Shown here one piece after another: positions 9,121 through 18,505 of a stretch of 64,000 bases of DNA. A model generated the notes under the pieces. It was given only the letters and a program-made list of their open reading frames with translations. It was not told the DNA's origin and did not search any database. Every line of letters starts with the position of its first letter. Position 1 is the first letter of the stretch. The position numbers and the translations under genes were made by a program. This DNA is from CAYWRO01 sp964460345 (GTDB lineage Bacteria; Planctomycetota; Phycisphaerae; Phycisphaerales; UBA1924), in contig CAYWRO010000005.1 of the NCBI GenBank assembly GCA_964460345.1, positions 27,939 through 91,938 on the forward strand. The letters are read 5' to 3'.

Positions 9121-10286
9121 TGCGGGCTTTCGCCATCCAGACCGCGGCGATCTTCATCGACGCGTACCGCGAACTGAACAGCAAGCGCCTGTTCTGGATC
9201 GTCCTCTTCCTCAGCGGCCTCGTCGTCGCCGCCTTCGCCGCCGTTGGCATCAACACCTCCGGCATCACCATTCTCATCTGGGAGACCGGCTTTCCACCGA
9301 CCTCGGACATGGTGCCGCCGGATATCTTCTACAAGTCCTTCTTCTTCGGTCTCGGCTTCAAGTTCTGGCTCTCCTGGCTGGCCACCATCCTCGCGCTCGT
9401 CTCCACGGCCGGCATGTTCGTCGACCTGGTCTCTTCCGGCGCGGTCGAGCTCGTCCTCAGCAAGCCGATCGGACGGTTGCGTCTCTTCATCACCAGGTAC
9501 TTCGCCGGCCTCCTCTTCGTGACCGCGCAGGTGACCGTCTTCTGCCTCGTCTCCTTCCTCGTGCTCGGTTGGCGCGGCGGCGTGTGGGAGCTCGGCATCT
9601 TCTGGGGCGTCCCGCTCGTCGTGATCTTCTTCAGCTATCTCTTCAGCATCTGCGTCCTGCTCGGCATCCTCACACGCTCCACCGTCGCCTCGCTGCTGCT
9701 GACGCTGCTCATCTGGCTGCTCATTTTCGGCCTGCACGCCAGTGAATCCGGCCTCCTCTGGGGCCGGGAACTCAGCGCTGAGCGCGTCCGGATCATCCAG
9801 AACGACATCCAGTCCCTCGAACGCTCGCTGGAGCAGCCGGAGGAGGTCGAAGCCGAGAACCCACCCTCATTCGCCGACAACGCGCGCAACCACTTCAGCC
9901 GCGCGTGGCGGCAGCAGCGCCTCGAGCACCGTCGCCAGTTGCTCCCCGAAGCCCAGAAGAAGGAACGCTTCTGGACGCGTGTTCACGGCGCAGCCTACAT
10001 CGTAAAAACGGCCCTGCCCAAGACGAGCGAAACCATCGGCCTCCTCGAGCGCAAGCTCATCGAGGATGCCGACCTCGCAGAGCTCAACGACGAGCGCCCG
10101 CAGCAGGACACCTCCTGGCAGACCACCAGCGGCGACGACGTCAAGGTCGATCAGGAGCGCGTCCAGCAACGCATCATCGAGGAATCACGCGACCGGCCTG
10201 CCTGGTGGATCGTGGGCACGTCGCTCCTCTTCGAGACCTTCATCCTCGGCATCGCCGCGTGGCTTTTCTGCCGCCGCGACTTTTGA
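9120..10286 (+). CDS. ABC-2 type transporter permease
   Basis: A protein of 388 residues with about six transmembrane helices, an N-terminal RELNSKRLFWIVLFLSGL segment typical of ABC-2 permeases, and the SSGAVELVLSKPIGR coupling region. A long soluble, charged, coiled-coil-like loop (about residues 215-365) precedes the last helix (WWIVGTSLLFETFILGIAAW). The large loop would lie on the periplasmic side and is longer than usual for the family. Its start codon overlaps the stop of the ATPase. It ends 100 bases before the convergent dockerin protein. Confidence 0.88.
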   Translation: MRAFAIQTAAIFIDAYRELNSKRLFWIVLFLSGLVVAAFAAVGINTSGITILIWETGFPPTSDMVPPDIFYKSFFFGLGFKFWLSWLATILALVSTAGMFVDLVSSGAVELVLSKPIGRLRLFITRYFAGLLFVTAQVTVFCLVSFLVLGWRGGVWELGIFWGVPLVVIFFSYLFSICVLLGILTRSTVASLLLTLLIWLLIFGLHASESGLLWGRELSAERVRIIQNDIQSLERSLEQPEEVEAENPPSFADNARNHFSRAWRQQRLEHRRQLLPEAQKKERFWTRVHGAAYIVKTALPKTSETIGLLERKLIEDADLAELNDERPQQDTSWQTTSGDDVKVDQERVQQRIIEESRDRPAWWIVGTSLLFETFILGIAAWLFCRRDF

Positions 10287-10292
10287 TGGACC

Positions 10293-10376
10293 GCCGGCTT
10301 CCAGCCGGCCCCTCGCCAATTGAAAAACCGGCGTCCAGCCGGCGTCTGCCGTCTGGAACGCCGGCTTCAGCCGACC
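10293..10376. repeat. Three GCCGGC-type hairpins between convergent genes
   Basis: Three closely related palindromes in 84 bases: GCCGGCT-TCC-AGCCGGC (10293-10309), CCGGC-GTCCA-GCCGG (10328-10342) and GCCGGCT-TC-AGCCG (about 10362-10375). They lie between two convergent stop codons and may act as a bidirectional transcription terminator. They also look like copies of a dispersed palindromic element. No T-tract follows the stems. Confidence 0.6.
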
Positions 10377-10386
10377 CCTCACCAAC

Positions 10387-11970
10387 TCACGGGCACGGAT
10401 TCCCCGCCGAGGCCGGGAACCAGCAGTCCAGGTACGCCAGCAGGTCGAAGACATCGATCTCAGGCACCAGGTCCATGTTCGCCGCCTCATCAAACGCGAA
10501 CCACAGGTCCAGGTACGCGAGCAGGTCGAAGACATCCACCTGGGCCGCGTTCCCGTCCATCTCGCACAGGCACCCGATCGACGCTCCGAGCGTCCCGTCG
10601 AGGTTCACGTTCTGGGCGTAGATGTCACCGCCGTCCCCATCAACCCGCTGATCGCTCCACGCCGCGACCATCATCCCCGACGGGAACGCCGCGGCGGTCA
10701 ACCGCCCCTTGTCCGTCGGGCTCGAGCCGACATCAATCGGCCCCCACAGGGTGCTGCCCGCAGGATCAAGGCGCACCGCCCGCACGGCCTTAGCGCCGAA
10801 CCCGCCCTCGAACCAACTCACGATCGCACCCCCACCGGGGACGCCCGTCGCATTGACGAACGACCGCTCGGTCCCATCCAGCGGCATGATCGGCAGCCCC
10901 TCCTCTCCCCACTGTCGCGTCCCGGTCTCGCCGTCAACCTTCTGCCCGTACACGCCCCACTGGCTCTGCCCCTGGTTGCGCTCCAGCCAGAACAGGTATG
11001 CCACGTCGTTGGCCGCATCGTGAACGAGCGCCGGGCTCACCTGCAAGTTGGTCGCGTGCGTCGACGCGACGACGCCGTTGTGCGCGAAGCGCGCGGTCCC
11101 ATCGCTGGACACGTGCTGCACGTACGCATCGGAGTTCGGGCTGAACCAACTGAGCACCGCCCCGCCGGCGCCGTCCGACACGAACGTCGGGAAGTTGCCC
11201 AGGGGAAGCCCCGCCAGGTCGAACACGACCGTGGGCGCGGCCCACGAGGGCGACCCGTCAGCCCCGTACTTGTTCACCCACAGGTGCTTGGGCGCCAGGA
11301 AGAACGAATCGCCATGCGAGAAGGAAACGATCACCGATCCCGCGTCCGAGCCATGCAAATCAAGCAACAGATTGGCCAGCCCCGTCCCCGCGACCTCCGT
11401 CGCGTCCCACATCGTGGAGCCGTCGACGCCGCTGATTTTCACCAGTTGGACATCGGCGCCCGCGCTCCACGCCACCACGGCGTGCCCATCGCTCGTCGCC
11501 GCGATCCTCGGCGAGTTGCCGGCCCCCGCCGACACCACCAGCGGCATGCCGCCATTCAGCAGCAACGTCCCATCCGGCGCAACCTTCTGAACCGCGATCT
11601 CGCTCGTCGATTCGTCAACGTACCGGAACGCCAGCCAGGCATTCCCATCGGCATCCACATCAAACCCGTAGTCCTGCGTCCCGGAGAAGCCGCGGTCCGC
11701 GACCATGACCCCGCCTTCCGCCCACGCCGCAACTCCTGCCTCGGAGACCCGCTGCAGGCGCACGTCATAGCCGCCGCTCCCATCGAACCACGAGATGTAG
11801 GCGCTTCCCGCAGCGTCGCCGCGCCCGAGCTTGATCTTGGGCTGGTTCTGCGACCCGAAGACATTGTCAATCGCAAGGTTCTGCGCCGGGTCGTCAGACC
11901 ACTGCGCGACAGCGTGTCCGCTGATCGAAAGAAGAGAGACAGTAACGATGACGACGCTGCGCGTGCCCAT
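10387..11970 (-). CDS. Exported protein with C-terminal dockerin-type tag
   Basis: A protein of 527 residues. The ATG at 11970 has GAGGAG seven bases upstream and begins a good signal peptide (MGTRSVVIVTVSLLSISGHAVAQ). The body is a series of beta-propeller-like repeats of about 50 residues with G..YISWFDGSGGYDVRLQ, GNAWLAFRYVDES, GHAVVAWS and GGAVLSWFSPNS segments, as in secreted cell-surface proteins. The C-terminus has two copies of (V/I)DVFDLLAYLD.WF, the duplicated Ca-binding helix of the dockerin type found in Phycisphaerae (annotated elsewhere as GC-type dockerin domain). Function unknown, probably extracellular or outer-surface. It is divergent from a second dockerin protein. Confidence 0.82.
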   Translation of the reverse strand: MGTRSVVIVTVSLLSISGHAVAQWSDDPAQNLAIDNVFGSQNQPKIKLGRGDAAGSAYISWFDGSGGYDVRLQRVSEAGVAAWAEGGVMVADRGFSGTQDYGFDVDADGNAWLAFRYVDESTSEIAVQKVAPDGTLLLNGGMPLVVSAGAGNSPRIAATSDGHAVVAWSAGADVQLVKISGVDGSTMWDATEVAGTGLANLLLDLHGSDAGSVIVSFSHGDSFFLAPKHLWVNKYGADGSPSWAAPTVVFDLAGLPLGNFPTFVSDGAGGAVLSWFSPNSDAYVQHVSSDGTARFAHNGVVASTHATNLQVSPALVHDAANDVAYLFWLERNQGQSQWGVYGQKVDGETGTRQWGEEGLPIMPLDGTERSFVNATGVPGGGAIVSWFEGGFGAKAVRAVRLDPAGSTLWGPIDVGSSPTDKGRLTAAAFPSGMMVAAWSDQRVDGDGGDIYAQNVNLDGTLGASIGCLCEMDGNAAQVDVFDLLAYLDLWFAFDEAANMDLVPEIDVFDLLAYLDCWFPASAGNPCP

Positions 11971-12133
11971 GCAAAAACTCCTCAGTTGTCCACGAGTTCC
12001 CCCCCACCCCCGGAGGCCAGACGCACAGCATACCACAAGTTGACCATGGGCTGCAACCCAATTTGGGCAAACCGCCCAAATGAGCGGTCGAACCGCGACC
12101 GTGTGCTATTCTCTCCCATCTCAGGAGGGCATC

Positions 12134-14590
12134 ATGCCACCACACCGGCTGATCTGGGGGATGGGGATCGCTGCATCCATGCTCGGCCCGAGCATTGCGG
12201 CCGGACAGACCGCGCCCGTTCCCGACTCCGGCTTCCCATTGGATCTGGATTCCGGATGGCTTAGTCCGGCAGCCACCGATGGGCTTCAGGTTCTCTTCAG
12301 CGAAGTCGTCACCGTCCCGAATGCATCCTGGCTCCGCCTCCGCTTTGGCGACGTCGCCCTCCCCGGATCCAGCGGCGCAGACAACGCGGCGTACCTCCGC
12401 ATCACCTCCTGGAAGGACGGCGCGGAGCAGACGCTCTACGCCGATCACCTCGCGCAATGGCGCAACACATCCGCCTACTTTAACGGCGACACGGTCATAG
12501 TCGAACTGCTCGCCCACGCCGGTGCGCTGCCCGCCCGCGTGCAGCTTGCCGAAGTAATCGCCGGCGATGTCGAACCGATCGAAGAGCGGACCATCTGCGG
12601 CGAGACCGACGACCGCGAACTCTCCACCGACCCGCGCATCGGGCGAACCATGCCCGGCGGCTGCACCGCGTGGCTGATCGACGATGAATACCACAGCTTC
12701 CTCTCCGCCGGCCACTGCGCCGTCGTCCCGACCGATGTCCAGGTCGTCGAGTTCAACGTCCCCCTCTCCACTTCCACCGGCCTGATCCAGCACCCGCCGC
12801 CGCAGGATCAGTACGCCGTAGACCCCGCATCACTCCAAATCGTCTCCGGCTCCATCGTGATCGGAAACGACTGGGCCTACTTCGGCGCGTTTCCGAACTC
12901 GATCACCGCGCTGACCCCCTTTCAGGCCCAGCAGGCCTGCTTCACGACGAACCGCACCCCGCAACCCACGGCGGGCACGTCCATGCGCGTCACCGGCTAC
13001 GGCACCGTCTTCTCCACGCAGGGTCCGCGCACGTGGAACCAGGTCCAGAAGACCCACGCCGGTCCGCTGACCAGCTTCACCGGCCAAACCCTGCGCTACC
13101 AGGCCGATACCACGGGCGGCAACTCCGGCTCCCCGATCATCGACGAGACCGACGGCCGCGCCATCGGAATCCACACCAACGGCGGCTGCGTCGCCAGCGG
13201 CGGCTCCAACTCCGGAACCTCCCTCGCCCACAGCGGCCTCCACGACGCCCTGGCAAACCCCCGCGGCGTCTCCGCCGGCCCCGTTCTGGGAGAGCAGACA
13301 GAGCTTGCCCGCCTCATCCCGCCTCAGAGGCAAACCGACGATCAGTTCGGCGCAGCCGTGGCGCTCTCCGGCACGCGTGCGGTCGTCGGCGCGCCCGCCG
13401 CCGCTGCAGCGCGCGGCGCGGCATACATCTTTGAAGAAGGTAGCGGCGCCTGGGACATCGTCGCCGCTCTGCCCCTTCCCCCTGGTATCGGCACCGGCCA
13501 CTACTTCGGCCAGGACGTCGCCATCGACGGCGATCGCCTCGTGGTCAGCGCTCCCGGCAACGCCCTCACCTCCACGGTGGCGCAGGTCAGCCGCGTGCAC
13601 GTTTACGAGCGAGCCGGCACAACCTGGACCCACGCGGCCACCCTGAGCCCCTCTGCTCAGCCGCTGGACGACTGGTACGGCCTCACCGTCGACCTTGAAG
13701 GCGACTGGCTCGCCGTCGGCGCGCCGCGCGACTCGACCGGCCGCGGCGCGGTGTATGTCTATCGCTTCACGGGCGCGCAGTGGAGCCTGGTCGAGACGCT
13801 CCGCGGGCCGGACGCCGCCGCGCGCCAGTTCGGCTACGACGTCGACCTCGACGGCGGACGGCTCATTGTCGGCGCGCGCAACGAGGCGGTCGGAACCGCC
13901 CGCCCGGGCGCAGCCTACATCTATCAATGGAATGGCGCTGCGTGGACGCAGCAAGCGCACTTCATCCCGCCGCTGGGCGCCACGGGCGACCAGTTCGGGG
14001 CAGCCGTCGCGCTCCGCGGCGACACCGCCGTCATCGGCGCGCCCTTCGCCGACGATGCCATCGCCAACAGCGGCTCTCTTCATCCCTATCGCTACGACGG
14101 CGTCGCCTGGCGCAGCCAGCCGCTGCTGACCGCCCCCGGCGCAGCCATCGGTGACGCCACCGGAGGCGCCGTCGCCCTCGCGGAGAACGTCGTGCTCGCC
14201 GGATCCCCCGGCAACGACGGCCGCGGCAACATCGCCGGCGCCATCTACCGCTTCGTCAACGAGGAAGGCCAGTGGAGCAACGGCGTGCCCGCCGTCGTCG
14301 CCAGCGACACGGTCGCCAACGACCAGTTCGGCTGCGCCATCGACGTTGACGGCCGGCTCATGATCATCGGCGCACGGCTCAAGGCAGGAGGCGGCGCGGC
14401 CTACATCTTCCCCGTCCAGCCCTGCCCCGCCGATCGCAACAGCGATGCGCGGGCGGATGTTCACGACCTGCTGCACTACCTGGATTCCTGGTTTGCCGGA
14501 GGCGACGACGCCGACGTCAACGACGATGAGGCAATCGATGTCGAGGACCTGCTGATCTACCTCGACCTCTGGTTCGCCGGCTGCGAGTAG
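12134..14590 (+). CDS. Secreted trypsin-like serine protease with FG-GAP-like repeats and dockerin tag
   Basis: A protein of 818 residues. The start at 12134 has AGGAGG five bases upstream and a signal peptide ending near SIAAGQT. A chymotrypsin-fold protease follows with an apparent catalytic triad: H194 (SAGHC), D246 (GNDWAYFG) and S331 (GGNSGSPI). From about residue 400 there are six or seven repeats of the form DDQFGAAVAL...VVGAP...GAAYIF, the FG-GAP/integrin beta-propeller repeat. The C-terminus carries two dockerin helices (VHDLLHYLDSWF, VEDLLIYLDLWF) with Ca-type DxN/D spacing. Likely an extracellular protease displayed or complexed through its dockerin. The combination of protease, propeller and dockerin in one chain is uncommon. 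A -10-like TATTCT at 12107-12112 precedes it. Confidence 0.88.
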   Translation: MPPHRLIWGMGIAASMLGPSIAAGQTAPVPDSGFPLDLDSGWLSPAATDGLQVLFSEVVTVPNASWLRLRFGDVALPGSSGADNAAYLRITSWKDGAEQTLYADHLAQWRNTSAYFNGDTVIVELLAHAGALPARVQLAEVIAGDVEPIEERTICGETDDRELSTDPRIGRTMPGGCTAWLIDDEYHSFLSAGHCAVVPTDVQVVEFNVPLSTSTGLIQHPPPQDQYAVDPASLQIVSGSIVIGNDWAYFGAFPNSITALTPFQAQQACFTTNRTPQPTAGTSMRVTGYGTVFSTQGPRTWNQVQKTHAGPLTSFTGQTLRYQADTTGGNSGSPIIDETDGRAIGIHTNGGCVASGGSNSGTSLAHSGLHDALANPRGVSAGPVLGEQTELARLIPPQRQTDDQFGAAVALSGTRAVVGAPAAAAARGAAYIFEEGSGAWDIVAALPLPPGIGTGHYFGQDVAIDGDRLVVSAPGNALTSTVAQVSRVHVYERAGTTWTHAATLSPSAQPLDDWYGLTVDLEGDWLAVGAPRDSTGRGAVYVYRFTGAQWSLVETLRGPDAAARQFGYDVDLDGGRLIVGARNEAVGTARPGAAYIYQWNGAAWTQQAHFIPPLGATGDQFGAAVALRGDTAVIGAPFADDAIANSGSLHPYRYDGVAWRSQPLLTAPGAAIGDATGGAVALAENVVLAGSPGNDGRGNIAGAIYRFVNEEGQWSNGVPAVVASDTVANDQFGCAIDVDGRLMIIGARLKAGGGAAYIFPVQPCPADRNSDARADVHDLLHYLDSWFAGGDDADVNDDEAIDVEDLLIYLDLWFAGCE

Positions 14591-14706
14591 CGGGGGCTGC
14601 GCGTTGACAGTGAGATCGGCGACACCGGCAGGGCCGCGGCCCCGTTCCCGCTGCGAAAAGACCTGCCCGCGGGCCACCGTTCACTGTCCACTTCTACTCG
14701 CCGCCC

Positions 14707-14712
14707 TACGAT
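14707..14712 (+). promoter_or_regulatory. -10 box TACGAT six bases before purD ATG
   Basis: TACGAT is followed by six bases and the ATG of purD. No Shine-Dalgarno sequence is present. Transcription would begin at or next to the start codon, which suggests a leaderless mRNA. No convincing -35 is visible. Confidence 0.45.
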
Positions 14713-14718
14713 TGCCCC

Positions 14719-16185
14719 ATGGATGATCTTCCAGCTTCGGTGAACGTTCTTCTGGTCGGCGGGGGTGGACGGGAGCACGCGCTGGCGTGGAAGCTGCGGC
14801 AGTCGCCGCGGCTGGGGGAGTTGTGGGTCACCGATCCGGCCAACCCCGGCCTTGCCGCGCTTGGCAAGCCCGTGGATGTCCCCGTCGACTACGCCAACCC
14901 GTACCGCCTGCAGCAGTTCTGCCGCCACAAGAACATCGGCCTCGTCGTGATCGGTCCGGAAGATCCGCTGGCCGTGGGCCTGGCCGATGCGCTGGCGACG
15001 CCTCCCGGAGGAGGAAGCCGCTGTGTGTTCGGCCCCGTCAAGGAGGCCGCGCGACTTGAAGCGGACAAGACCTGGTGCAAGCAGATTTTGCGCGGCGCGT
15101 CAATCCCCACGGGCGAGGCTCGTTCCTTCACCGACGTCAACGCCGCGCGCCGCTATCTCGAATCCCGCGTCCTTGATGATGAGACGCTCTCGAAGCTCTT
15201 CGAGAACGCCGACAAGATCCGCGACCCCAACGAGCGCTGGCGCCGCATCCTCGAGACCGCCCGGCTCGAACCCAGCGTCGCCAAGGCCTTCAACGAACAT
15301 CGCGACGACCTGCCCGTCATCAAGGCCTCCGGCTTGGCCCGCGGCAAGGGCGTCGTCGTCCCCCACACCTTCCGCGAGGCCGCCAACGCCCTCGATCGCA
15401 TGATGGTCAAGCGCGAGTTCGGCGACGCCGGACGCCAGGTACTGCTGGAGGAGAAACTCGAAGGCCGCGAAGTTTCCGTTCTCGCCCTCGTCGACGGCCG
15501 CAACATCTTCGTCCTCGAGCCCTGCCAGGACCACAAGCGACTGCTCGACAATGATGAAGGCCCGAACACCGGCGGCATGGGCGCGTTCTGCCCCGGCGGT
15601 CTCTACGGCACCGACACCGACGAGGAACTTCTCCGCACGATCGAGCGCGACATCCTCGTTCCCACCATTGACGCCCTCCGCCGCGAAGGCATCGAATACC
15701 GCGGCGTCCTCTACGCCGGCATCATGCTGACGCCCGCAGGCCCGAAAGTTCTCGAGTTCAACGTCCGCTTCGGCGACCCGGAGTGCCAGGCGCTCATGGC
15801 GCGCCTGGACGCCGATCTCATCGAAGTCATGATGGCCACGTGCATGGGCCGCCTTGATGAGGTCCAGATCAACTGGACTCCGGGCGCATCCTGCTGCATC
15901 GTTCTCGCCGCGGAGGGGTATCCCGATTCGCCGCGCCCGGGGGATGTGATTGAGGGCCTGGATGCAGCCGAACGTGTCCGTAATGTCACGGTGTTCCATG
16001 CAGGCACGAGGCGCACAGGTGACGGCATCGTGACGGCCGGCGGCCGCGTGCTCAACGTCACCGCCACCGGCGGCTCGCTCGAAGATGCCCGCGATACCGC
16101 CTACACGGCCTGCGACATGATCAAGTTCCGCGGCAAAGTGATGCGCCGCGACATCGGACGCGCCGGCGTCGTTCACAGCGCCTGA
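14719..16185 (+). CDS. purD: Phosphoribosylamine-glycine ligase (GAR synthetase)
   Basis: A protein of 488 residues with the N-terminal signature NVLLVGGGGREHALAWKL, the pre-ATP-grasp domain (VVIGPEDPLAVGLAD, FGP...A.LE..K), and the ATP-grasp core (PVIKASGLARGKGVVVP, EEKLEGREVSVLALVDG, PCQDHKRLLDNDEGPNTGGMGAF). It catalyses step 2 of purine synthesis, in the cytosol. Bacterial PurD is usually about 425 residues. Here roughly 50 extra residues (ETLSKLFENADKIRDPNERW and neighbours) are inserted between the ATP-grasp A-domain entrance and the P-loop-like lysine strand. The start is supported by the -10 box just upstream. Surrounding genes are unrelated, so it is probably monocistronic. Confidence 0.95.
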   Translation: MDDLPASVNVLLVGGGGREHALAWKLRQSPRLGELWVTDPANPGLAALGKPVDVPVDYANPYRLQQFCRHKNIGLVVIGPEDPLAVGLADALATPPGGGSRCVFGPVKEAARLEADKTWCKQILRGASIPTGEARSFTDVNAARRYLESRVLDDETLSKLFENADKIRDPNERWRRILETARLEPSVAKAFNEHRDDLPVIKASGLARGKGVVVPHTFREAANALDRMMVKREFGDAGRQVLLEEKLEGREVSVLALVDGRNIFVLEPCQDHKRLLDNDEGPNTGGMGAFCPGGLYGTDTDEELLRTIERDILVPTIDALRREGIEYRGVLYAGIMLTPAGPKVLEFNVRFGDPECQALMARLDADLIEVMMATCMGRLDEVQINWTPGASCCIVLAAEGYPDSPRPGDVIEGLDAAERVRNVTVFHAGTRRTGDGIVTAGGRVLNVTATGGSLEDARDTAYTACDMIKFRGKVMRRDIGRAGVVHSA

Positions 16186-16353
16186 GCCTTTTCCACACAC
16201 GCCCTGTCGAACACGAAACCGGGCGTTTCCTCGCAAAAAGTGAGGCTTCCTGCCCGGTCGGCGCTCATGGTGGCGAGCATGCCACCCATCACAGCGCCCG
16301 CCCCCGTCGTAGCATGCCCAGAGGCATGAACATCCAACGACAGGGGGACCGAC

Positions 16354-16887
16354 ATGACAAGCCCAACGTTCCAGCCGGGACTTAGCGAGACGGCCGCCAC
16401 CTCGCAGGCAGGCCTGACGAGCGGACTCGGGAAGATGCTGGCGGCGGTGGCGGCAGGCGTCGCGCCCATGGTCTGGACCGCATGGAAAGAACCACCGCCT
16501 GAAGATGCCATGCCGCTGGCCGAGCTCGTCCGCGGCCTCGAAGAGAAACGCTACACCCCCATCACCGAAATCTCGTTCGACGACGGCGTGTGGGAAGTGG
16601 AGGCGTACAAGGAAGACCGCGGCCGCGAACTGGACGTTGATCCCACCAGCGGCGAAGTCCTGCGTGAGCACGATGACGAGGGCGACCGCAAGCCGCCCGC
16701 CGACGCGATGGCCCTGTCAGAACTCATCCGCAAGGTCGAAGACCAGGGGTACAACAACCTGGCCGACATCTCCTTCGAAGGTCGAAGCTGGGAGATGGAA
16801 GCCGTTCGCGATGGAAAACAGCGCGAACTGAAGGTCGACCCGGCCTCCGGTAAGGTCACCAGCGATCGCCCGGACGATGACGATTGA
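16354..16887 (+). CDS. Double PepSY-domain protein
   Basis: A protein of 177 residues. Two tandem PepSY-like units of about 55 residues are visible, each with L.EL(V/I)R..E...Y..I.(E/D)ISF(D/E)...WE(V/M)EA...GRELDVDP.SG.V: the first at about 53-105, the second at about 115-170. The N-terminus (GLGKMLAAVAAGVAPMVWTA) is mildly hydrophobic and may be an export signal or anchor. PepSY domains are often inhibitors of periplasmic proteases or small regulators. A GGGGGA site lies ten bases before the ATG, and a TAGCAT -10-like box lies at 16310-16315. It is convergent with the ABC permease operon across a hairpin. Confidence 0.75.
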   Translation: MTSPTFQPGLSETAATSQAGLTSGLGKMLAAVAAGVAPMVWTAWKEPPPEDAMPLAELVRGLEEKRYTPITEISFDDGVWEVEAYKEDRGRELDVDPTSGEVLREHDDEGDRKPPADAMALSELIRKVEDQGYNNLADISFEGRSWEMEAVRDGKQRELKVDPASGKVTSDRPDDDD

Positions 16888-16910
16888 TAGAGAATAGAGA
16901 ATAGAGAGTG

Positions 16911-16942
16911 GAGGACATGGAGAGTCTCTTGCTCTCCTCCTC
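16911..16942. terminator. Hairpin between convergent genes
   Basis: GAGGA-(CAT bulge)-GGAGAG at 16911-16924 pairs with CTCTCC-TCCTC at 16932-16942 around a 7-base loop, an 11-bp stem lying between the stops of the PepSY gene and the permease gene. The following sequence is moderately T-rich on the plus strand (TGTTCTGTCTTTCT). Likely a bidirectional terminator. Confidence 0.6.
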
Positions 16943-16954
16943 TGTTCTGTCTTT

Positions 16955-18505
16955 CTAGACTCTTGCCTTCTTCAGCTTCGGATCGATCGCATCCCGCAGC
17001 GCTTCGCCGACGAGGGTGAAGCTCAGCACGGTGAAAAAGATCGCTTTACCGGGGAAGATCGCCAGCCACCACACGAACGTCCCCACGTCGCTGGTCGCCG
17101 TCGAAAGCAGCTTCCCCCAACTCGGCTGCCCAACCGGGCCCAGGCCGAGGAAGGACAGGATCGCCTCGGTCAGGATCGCCGCGGCGATCATGAAGCTCGC
17201 CTCTACCAGCACAGGCGTCACGCCGTTGGGGAGCATGTGCTTGAAGAGGATCGCCCGCAGCGGCAGGCCCACGGCCCGTGCCGACTGCACGAAGTCCTGA
17301 TTGCGCAGCTTGTAAAACTCGGCGCGCGTGAAGCGGGCTGCGCCGTGCCACGTAAAGACGCCGATGATCGCCATCATCGTGTAGGTGCTGCGGAACTCCG
17401 GCGGCAGCACGCCCGCGGCGACGATCAGCAAGAACAGCACCGGAATTGACATGAAGATCTCGACGATGCGGAAGAGGCCGATGTCGACCCACCCACCGAA
17501 GTACCCCATCAGCGCGCCCATCGTGATCCCGATGAACACCGCGATGCTCGTCGAGACCAGCCCGATCGAAATCGACAGGCGGCACGCGTGCAGCATCTGG
17601 CTGAGCACATCCTGGCCGACCCCGTCCGTCCCGAGAATAAAGGTGGCGTTCCCCCCCGCCGGGTTGAATCGCTCTCCCTCGATGTCGGCCAGCGTCGTGC
17701 CGGGCTCCTTGTGAAACCAGCTCGTGCTCGCCTGCGTCGGGGAAAAGGGGATGAGCGTGTAGGTCGCCCGAACCTGCCCCATCGCCTGCTGGTCGCGGTA
17801 CGGGAACGTCTCCAGCGGCGCCTTCCAGCGCGCTGTTGTGATCAGGGCTGCGACGATCGCCACCGCGGCGACGGCGACGATGCGCAGCGGCGCCCGCCGG
17901 ATGACCGGCACGAACACGAACGGCACGGCAAAGACCAGCGCAAGCACGCCGGAGACGATCGCCGGCAGTGCCGGGTTCTGCTGCAGCTTGCGCAGCGAGT
18001 CGGCCACGTCGCGCTGCCCGAAATACGCCGCGGCCGCCGATGCGATCGCCACCACCAGCCCCCCCTGCACGCTCAGCACGATCACGGTCAGCAGCCGCCG
18101 CGAACGCGTCGGCGCGCCCACCCCGAATCGCTCCCAGGGCAGAAAGAGCCACAACGATCCGGCCACGCCGATCACGAGCAGCGCCAGGTCCGCCGCGGTC
18201 AGATACTTCACGAGCGGCCATGTGGTCCGGACAACGTGGCCTGTCTCATCCAGATGCTGCAGCCGAATCGGATGCCCGTTTGCAAGCAGCGGCGAGAAGA
18301 TCGCAAAGAACAGCACGATCCCCACCCACACCAGGCTGATGACCGCCGCGGGGCGGCTGAGCACGTGCGACCACGCGTCCAGCCAGAAGCCTTTGGCCTC
18401 CTTGTGGCCGATGCCGCGGGCAAGCTGCACGCCCGTGACCGACTGTGGTACATCCGGCGCAGGCGGGTTGGGCTTCTGCGGAGGGTTGGTCGAGGCGCGG
18501 CTCAT
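16955..18505 (-). CDS. Dipeptide/oligopeptide ABC transporter permease, OppC-like, enlarged
   Basis: A protein of 516 residues, against about 300 for DppC/OppC. The C-terminal 250 residues are a normal permease core: LGTDGVGQDVLSQMLHACR, then YFGGWVDIGLFRIVEIFMSIP, an EAA-type coupling loop (DFVQSARAVGLPLRAILFKH), ILTEAILSFLGLG, and the ending FTLVGEALRDAIDPKL. Between the first helix and the core are about 200 extra residues with four or more added hydrophobic helices. The start overlaps the OppB-like stop by four bases (ATGA). It is the last gene of a four-gene minus-strand operon that lacks ATPase genes. Confidence 0.9.
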   Translation of the reverse strand: MSRASTNPPQKPNPPAPDVPQSVTGVQLARGIGHKEAKGFWLDAWSHVLSRPAAVISLVWVGIVLFFAIFSPLLANGHPIRLQHLDETGHVVRTTWPLVKYLTAADLALLVIGVAGSLWLFLPWERFGVGAPTRSRRLLTVIVLSVQGGLVVAIASAAAAYFGQRDVADSLRKLQQNPALPAIVSGVLALVFAVPFVFVPVIRRAPLRIVAVAAVAIVAALITTARWKAPLETFPYRDQQAMGQVRATYTLIPFSPTQASTSWFHKEPGTTLADIEGERFNPAGGNATFILGTDGVGQDVLSQMLHACRLSISIGLVSTSIAVFIGITMGALMGYFGGWVDIGLFRIVEIFMSIPVLFLLIVAAGVLPPEFRSTYTMMAIIGVFTWHGAARFTRAEFYKLRNQDFVQSARAVGLPLRAILFKHMLPNGVTPVLVEASFMIAAAILTEAILSFLGLGPVGQPSWGKLLSTATSDVGTFVWWLAIFPGKAIFFTVLSFTLVGEALRDAIDPKLKKARV

